From Ignavibacteriota bacterium (GTDB lineage: Bacteria > Bacteroidota > Ignavibacteria > UBA10030 > SZUA-254), in the NCBI GenBank assembly GCA_016191715.1, contig JACPVN010000528.1:1-7290 (forward strand): a DNA stretch of 7,290 bases, read 5' to 3'. A program made the position numbers and the translations under genes. Below are positions 5,088 to 7,290 of this stretch, piece by piece. The notes beneath the pieces are model-generated. The model had not been told where the DNA came from, did not search any database, and was given only the letters and a program-made list of their open reading frames with translations. The first letter of the stretch is position 1; every line of letters begins with the position of its first letter.

Positions 5088-5705
5088 TTAACTTCCACTA
5101 AACACTGCTTTCCAATAACTCCACGTCGAGTCGGAAACGGTTTTGTTGTCGTGCCAGCGATAAATTGACCAGAGTCGTTGTGTATTCGCTCCGAGAAATA
5201 TCTGCATGTTTCCCTGAACGAGTTGCGTTATGCCGCTTCTTCGGTGCGGATAGAAAAAAGTGTAGTCCATCGAATAGACAACCGAATCAGAACTGACAGC
5301 GAGTGTACTTGAATTTGAAAAAGTCAGATACGCAGTTCCGTTCGAGGGCTGTCCTAAATTTTGAAAATACATTCGTTCCTGTTCCGGAGTCCAAGATGAA
5401 AAGACACTCGAGTACTGTGCGCTGATTTCGACAGACGGCAGAAAAAAATATGCACGACCAGATGCAACATCAGAGAAACACCGGAAGTAATTATCGGTAT
5501 TGCTTTCTGTGACAGACTTCTTCAGATTTTCCAATACAATATCCGCACTGACAGGTTGGATGAATGTAGAATTATTCTGAGCGGGTGGATCGGGGTCTCG
5601 AGTAGAGAATAAGTCACAACGAATGGATGAAATTACGAGCAATAAAATCAGAAACGATTGTGAACGCCCAAAAATGTTTTGCGTTTTGCGTTTTGCGTTT
5701 TGCAT
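5088..5705 (-). CDS. putative lipoprotein of unknown function
   Basis: From the ATG at 5705 this is 205 aa. The basic tip MQNAKRKTQN is followed by a hydrophobic stretch (FLILLLVISSI) and a cysteine at residue 30, then DLFSTRDPDPP. The lipobox is atypical because arginine precedes the cysteine, so lipidation is likely rather than certain. The mature part (VLENLKKSVTESNTDNYFRCFSD, WTPEQERMYFQNL, QRLWSIYRWHDN, TWSYWKAVFSG) belongs to a type I recognise from Ignavibacteria-like genomes without a known role; a helix-then-sheet, NTF2-like fold is possible. The frame is open upstream to 5822, overlapping recR, but 5705 fits the signal peptide and leaves a 28-nt gap with GAAGAAAAA just before it. 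The first residues are encoded by a 7-bp tandem array that also supplies most of the start codon. It is transcribed together with recR and may be a distant relative of the 170-aa lipoprotein. Confidence 0.78.
   Translation of the reverse strand: MQNAKRKTQNIFGRSQSFLILLLVISSIRCDLFSTRDPDPPAQNNSTFIQPVSADIVLENLKKSVTESNTDNYFRCFSDVASGRAYFFLPSVEISAQYSSVFSSWTPEQERMYFQNLGQPSNGTAYLTFSNSSTLAVSSDSVVYSMDYTFFYPHRRSGITQLVQGNMQIFLGANTQRLWSIYRWHDNKTVSDSTWSYWKAVFSGS
5677..5704. repeat. heptamer tandem array (TTTTGCG)4 at a start codon
   Basis: Four units of 7 nt are seen on the plus strand: TTTTGCG three times and then TTTTGCA. The CA of the last variant unit forms the start codon (CAT on the plus strand) of the 205-aa lipoprotein gene. 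The array encodes the residues QNAKRKTQN between the start and the hydrophobic signal core. Addition or loss of a unit would put the signal peptide and mature protein out of frame with that ATG. Confidence 0.92.
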
Positions 5706-5733
5706 TTTTTCTTCGAATGCAGACTGTTTGATT

Positions 5734-6327
5734 TCACACTTCTGTTCGAGATTGTAAAGCACGAGCAAGCGTTGCTTCATCAGTAAATTCCAAATCACTT
5801 CCGACAGGGATGCCGCGTGCAAGTCGTGTTATTTTCATTCCCAACGGTTTCAGCAAACGACTGAGGTAAATTGTCGTCGCTTCTCCTTCAATGCTCGCGT
5901 TCATTGCAAGAATAATTTCTTGCACCGAACCTTCGATGCGATGAAGTAGTTCTTTGATTTTCAAATCTTCCGGTCCGATTCCATCAAGCGGAGAAAGCGC
6001 ATCGCCGAGAACATGATACAATCCTTTATATTCATGTGTCTTCTCGATGGCGATGACATCGTTCGGGTCTTCCACTACGCAGATGAGCGAACGGTTTCGA
6101 TTGTGATTCGAGCAGATTCGACACGGATTTTCTTCGGTAAAATTCCAGCAAATATTACAATAGTTTATGCGTTCCTTCACGTTCACCAACGCTTCGGCGA
6201 TTTTCACTACGTCCGGTTTCGGAAGTTTGAGGATGTGCATCGCAAGCCGGTGAGCAGACTTCCTTCCGATGCCCGGTAATGAAGAAAACTCTTCGACAAG
6301 TTGCTCGATGGATTCAGCAGTGTACAT
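5734..6327 (-). CDS. recR: recombination mediator protein RecR
   Basis: This 197-aa protein is of the usual RecR length. The N-terminal helix-hairpin-helix reads LPGIGRKSAHRLAMHIL (17-33). A zinc-binding four-cysteine motif follows (C57, C60, C69, C72: YCNICWNFTEENPCRICSN). The Toprim domain begins near residue 80 (LICVVEDPNDVIAIEKT) and includes YHVLGDALSPLDGIGPEDL and the conserved ARGIPVGSDLEFTDEATLARAL. RecR rings act with RecO, and RecF in some settings, to load RecA onto SSB-coated single-stranded DNA at gaps. The start overlaps the ybaB stop by one base (TAATG), so translation is coupled. The ybaB-recR order is widely conserved, often behind dnaX, which is not present in this window. 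All key residues appear intact. Confidence 0.97.
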   Translation of the reverse strand: MYTAESIEQLVEEFSSLPGIGRKSAHRLAMHILKLPKPDVVKIAEALVNVKERINYCNICWNFTEENPCRICSNHNRNRSLICVVEDPNDVIAIEKTHEYKGLYHVLGDALSPLDGIGPEDLKIKELLHRIEGSVQEIILAMNASIEGEATTIYLSRLLKPLGMKITRLARGIPVGSDLEFTDEATLARALQSRTEV

Positions 6328-6668
6328 TAAAATCCCGGGAGATTCAAGCCGGGAATTTTCGGTAACATTCCGTTTGTAACCTTGTTCATTTCTTCCGATG
6401 CCATCTTCTGAGATTCATCGAGCGCCTTGTTCACAGCGGCGACGACAAGGTCCTCCAGCATTTCGCTATCGTCGGGATTGATGACTTCTTTCTCAATTTG
6501 AATTTTAACAAGTTGCTGTCTGCCGTTGGCTGTGGCTTTAATCATTCCGCCGCCTGCCTCAGCAGTGACGGTTTTCAATTCAAGTTCTGCATTGACTTTG
6601 TCCATTCGCTCCTGCATCTGTTGAACTTGTTTCATTACATTTTGCATGTTTGGCATGCCTGATTTCAT
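6327..6668 (-). CDS. ybaB: YbaB/EbfC-family nucleoid-associated protein
   Basis: This 113-aa protein matches the YbaB/EbfC family in length and pattern. A methionine- and glutamine-rich coiled-coil start (MQNVMKQVQQMQERMDKVNAEL) is followed by the conserved core VTAEAGGGMIKATANGRQQLVKIQI. The next part is INPDDSEMLEDLVVAAVNKALDESQKMASEEM, and a Gly/Pro/Leu-rich tail ends in PGLNLPGF. The family forms dimers shaped like tweezers that bind double-stranded DNA in the cytoplasm, and it is almost always encoded next to recR. The ATG at 6668 is preceded by AAGGA with a 5-nt spacer, one of the few strong Shine-Dalgarno sequences here, and it is the first gene of the run. A possible sigma-70-like promoter lies upstream. 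Confidence 0.95.
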   Translation of the reverse strand: MKSGMPNMQNVMKQVQQMQERMDKVNAELELKTVTAEAGGGMIKATANGRQQLVKIQIEKEVINPDDSEMLEDLVVAAVNKALDESQKMASEEMNKVTNGMLPKIPGLNLPGF

Positions 6669-6673
6669 AAGTT

Positions 6674-6678
6674 TCCTT
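6674..6678 (-). promoter_or_regulatory. ribosome binding site of ybaB (AAGGA)
   Basis: AAGGA on the minus strand, 5 nt before the ATG at 6668, fixes the ybaB start. It is stronger than the sites before the other genes in the window. Confidence 0.6.
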
Positions 6679-6708
6679 TTTGATTAAGAATGATAAAAAT
6701 ACGGGAGA

Positions 6709-6736
6709 AATATAGTTTATTCGAGAGGAAATTCAA
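6709..6736 (-). promoter_or_regulatory. candidate promoter for the ybaB-recR operon
   Basis: On the minus strand TTGAAT (6736-6731) is followed after 16 nt by TATATT (6714-6709), about 40 nt before the ybaB ATG. This is the best match to a primary-sigma promoter in the gap. It is a pattern call only; promoters in this group can differ from the enteric consensus. Confidence 0.35.
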
Positions 6737-6985
6737 AGGAGAAAGGTTGACTGCCTGTTATCTAAGAAACTGTGGAAAATGTATTTCAAATCTGTTCGTT
6801 ACACAACTCAATGCCGTGTCTGCTTTCATGCAAAGAGTGATGAACGCTCAGTTTATCGGGCATTTACAAAACAAGAAATTTCCACTGCCGATTCAACGAG
6901 AATGAATCAAGAGTATGAAAAATTTCTTTAGATTTTGAAAATACGACGAAGGTATTCCTAAGAAAATAAAGTAAGAATAATCGTT

Positions 6986-7009
6986 GTCATTCTCAGCGAA
7001 GCAAAGTAT
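6986..7009 (+). repeat. degenerate copy of a widespread 'CATTCTGAGCGAAGC' intergenic repeat
   Basis: The stretch GTCATTCTCAGCGAAGC followed by AAAGTAT resembles the repeat GTCATTCTGAGCGAAGCGAAGAATCT, which I know as a very common intergenic sequence in environmental bacterial genomes. It differs at a few positions. Its role is unknown; here it opens the repeat-rich right edge. Confidence 0.45.
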
Positions 7010-7026
7010 ATTTATCCCCTGTAGGT

Positions 7027-7054
7027 CGAACTTCCCTACGAAACTGTCCGAGAA
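7027..7054 (+). repeat. direct repeat A, copy 1
   Basis: This 28-nt sequence begins CGAACTTCCCTACGAAACTG and ends TCCGAGAA. It recurs at 7216-7242 with a single C missing. A diverged inverted relative lies between the two copies at 7164-7200. Confidence 0.85.
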
Positions 7055-7069
7055 GTCTATACAGGCGCT

Positions 7070-7084
7070 AACCTTACGAAGGTT
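7070..7084. repeat. palindrome AACCTT-ACG-AAGGTT
   Basis: This is a perfect 6-bp stem with a 3-nt loop. A second, longer version of the same core occurs at 7138-7156, so it is a repeated unit rather than a chance palindrome. Confidence 0.7.
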
Positions 7085-7137
7085 TCACGTTTCGATATGC
7101 CAATACAGTTTAATTAATATCGAACTATTTAATGGCT

Positions 7138-7156
7138 AAAACCTTCGCAAGGTTTT
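7138..7156. repeat. palindrome AAAACCTT-CGC-AAGGTTTT
   Basis: This is a perfect 8-bp stem with a 3-nt loop, flanked by A on one side and T on the other. It shares the AACCTT/AAGGTT core with 7070-7084. In RNA it would form a short hairpin with a U-rich 3' side in either direction, so a weak bidirectional terminator is possible. Confidence 0.7.
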
Positions 7157-7163
7157 TGATAAA

Positions 7164-7200
7164 GTTCTCGGACCGCTTCTACTGGTCTTTGAAAGTTCGA
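7164..7200 (-). repeat. diverged inverted copy of repeat A
   Basis: Read on the minus strand the stretch begins TCGAACTT and ends GTCCGAGAAC, the same two ends as the direct copies, but with a longer, unrelated middle. It faces opposite to both direct copies and could pair with either to form a stem. Confidence 0.5.
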
Positions 7201-7215
7201 CAATAACCTTAATGA

Positions 7216-7242
7216 CGAACTTCCTACGAAACTGTCCGAGAA
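7216..7242 (+). repeat. direct repeat A, copy 2
   Basis: This 27-nt sequence is identical to copy 1 except for one missing C in the CTTCC(C)TACG part. The spacing of 189 nt and the palindromes between the copies suggest a composite mobile or REP-like cassette. Confidence 0.85.
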
Positions 7243-7255
7243 CTATCTGTTGCTC

Positions 7256-7277
7256 CACCAAGCGTCCGCGCTTGGTG
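7256..7277. repeat. hairpin CACCAAGCG-TCCG-CGCTTGGTG
   Basis: This is a perfect 9-bp GC-rich stem with a 4-nt loop near the right edge. No T-tract follows on either side, so it is more like a REP-type palindrome than a classical terminator. What lies beyond it is outside the window. Confidence 0.75.
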
Positions 7278-7290
7278 CTGAATGCGAATA

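Larger units (their letters stand above)
6669..7290. other. 622-nt region without a supported gene
   Basis: The first part (to about 6740) holds the ybaB ribosome binding site and a candidate promoter. An open frame at 6690-6905 on the plus strand has no recognisable protein character. From about 6986 the region is dense in small repeats: a fragment of a widespread intergenic repeat, a duplicated 27-28-nt sequence with a diverged inverted third copy, two AACCTT palindromes and a 9-bp hairpin at the right edge. No dnaX, tRNA or rRNA is seen. Confidence 0.7.

Noticed and set aside
5706..5822. Longer N-terminus for the 205-aa lipoprotein (starts at 5822 or 5780)
   Set aside because: It would overlap recR and place about 40 mostly polar residues before the signal peptide, whereas the start at 5705 gives a normal export signal.
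6690..6905. 71-aa plus-strand open frame divergent from ybaB
   Set aside because: There is no recognisable domain, no convincing ribosome site, and its start region overlaps the candidate ybaB promoter. It could be real, but nothing in the sequence supports it.
7256..7277. Intrinsic terminator
   Set aside because: The stem is strong, but no T-tract follows on either strand; a repeat palindrome is the simpler reading.
7020..7290. CRISPR array
   Set aside because: There are only two direct copies 189 nt apart, with no regular spacers and no cas genes.
7180..7290. tRNA gene, suggested by a GTTCGA word and a GC-rich stem
   Set aside because: The GTTCGA at 7195-7200 has no flanking T-arm pairs, and no acceptor or anticodon stem can be drawn around it.

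Overview
The window looks like chromosomal DNA from a member of the Bacteroidota/Chlorobiota group, most likely the Ignavibacteria side. This is inferred from moderate GC, few strong Shine-Dalgarno sequences, many small repeat elements between genes, and two lipoprotein types (mature starts CDLFSTRDPDPP and CLNPFAPR) that I associate with that lineage. All real chromosomal genes lie on the minus strand. The only plus-strand coding sequence is the tail of a transposase at the left edge.

Read in the direction of transcription (right to left), there is first a gene-free stretch (about 6669-7290) full of small palindromes and dispersed-repeat fragments. A tight gene run follows: ybaB/ebfC - recR (TAATG overlap) - a 205-aa secreted or lipoprotein of unknown function - a 192-nt gap holding a long imperfect palindrome - a 170-aa probable NTF2-like lipoprotein with a TTG start - pheA (prephenate dehydratase with ACT domain, 1 nt after the previous stop) - ftsX (ATGA overlap). 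After 68 nt comes a 564-aa lipoprotein with six TPR-like repeats and a C-terminal HEAT-repeat domain. The run thus mixes DNA repair, phenylalanine synthesis, cell division and envelope lipoproteins. Spacing suggests co-transcription, not one shared pathway.

The left 860 nt are accessory in character. They hold an octamer tandem array, a 78-bp element bounded by perfect 14-bp inverted repeats, two small genes of unknown function (66 and 65 aa) that may form a pair, and the 3' end of an ISL3-family insertion sequence.

The most unusual signal is a set of short tandem repeats with 7- or 8-bp period. Two 7-bp arrays lie inside coding sequence just after the start codons of pheA and of the 205-aa protein gene. 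There, gain or loss of one unit would shift the reading frame, as in a contingency locus. The best candidates for something undescribed are these arrays, the small two-gene module at 235-679, and the repeat cluster at 7020-7290. I see no complete known defence system, CRISPR array, tRNA or rRNA.
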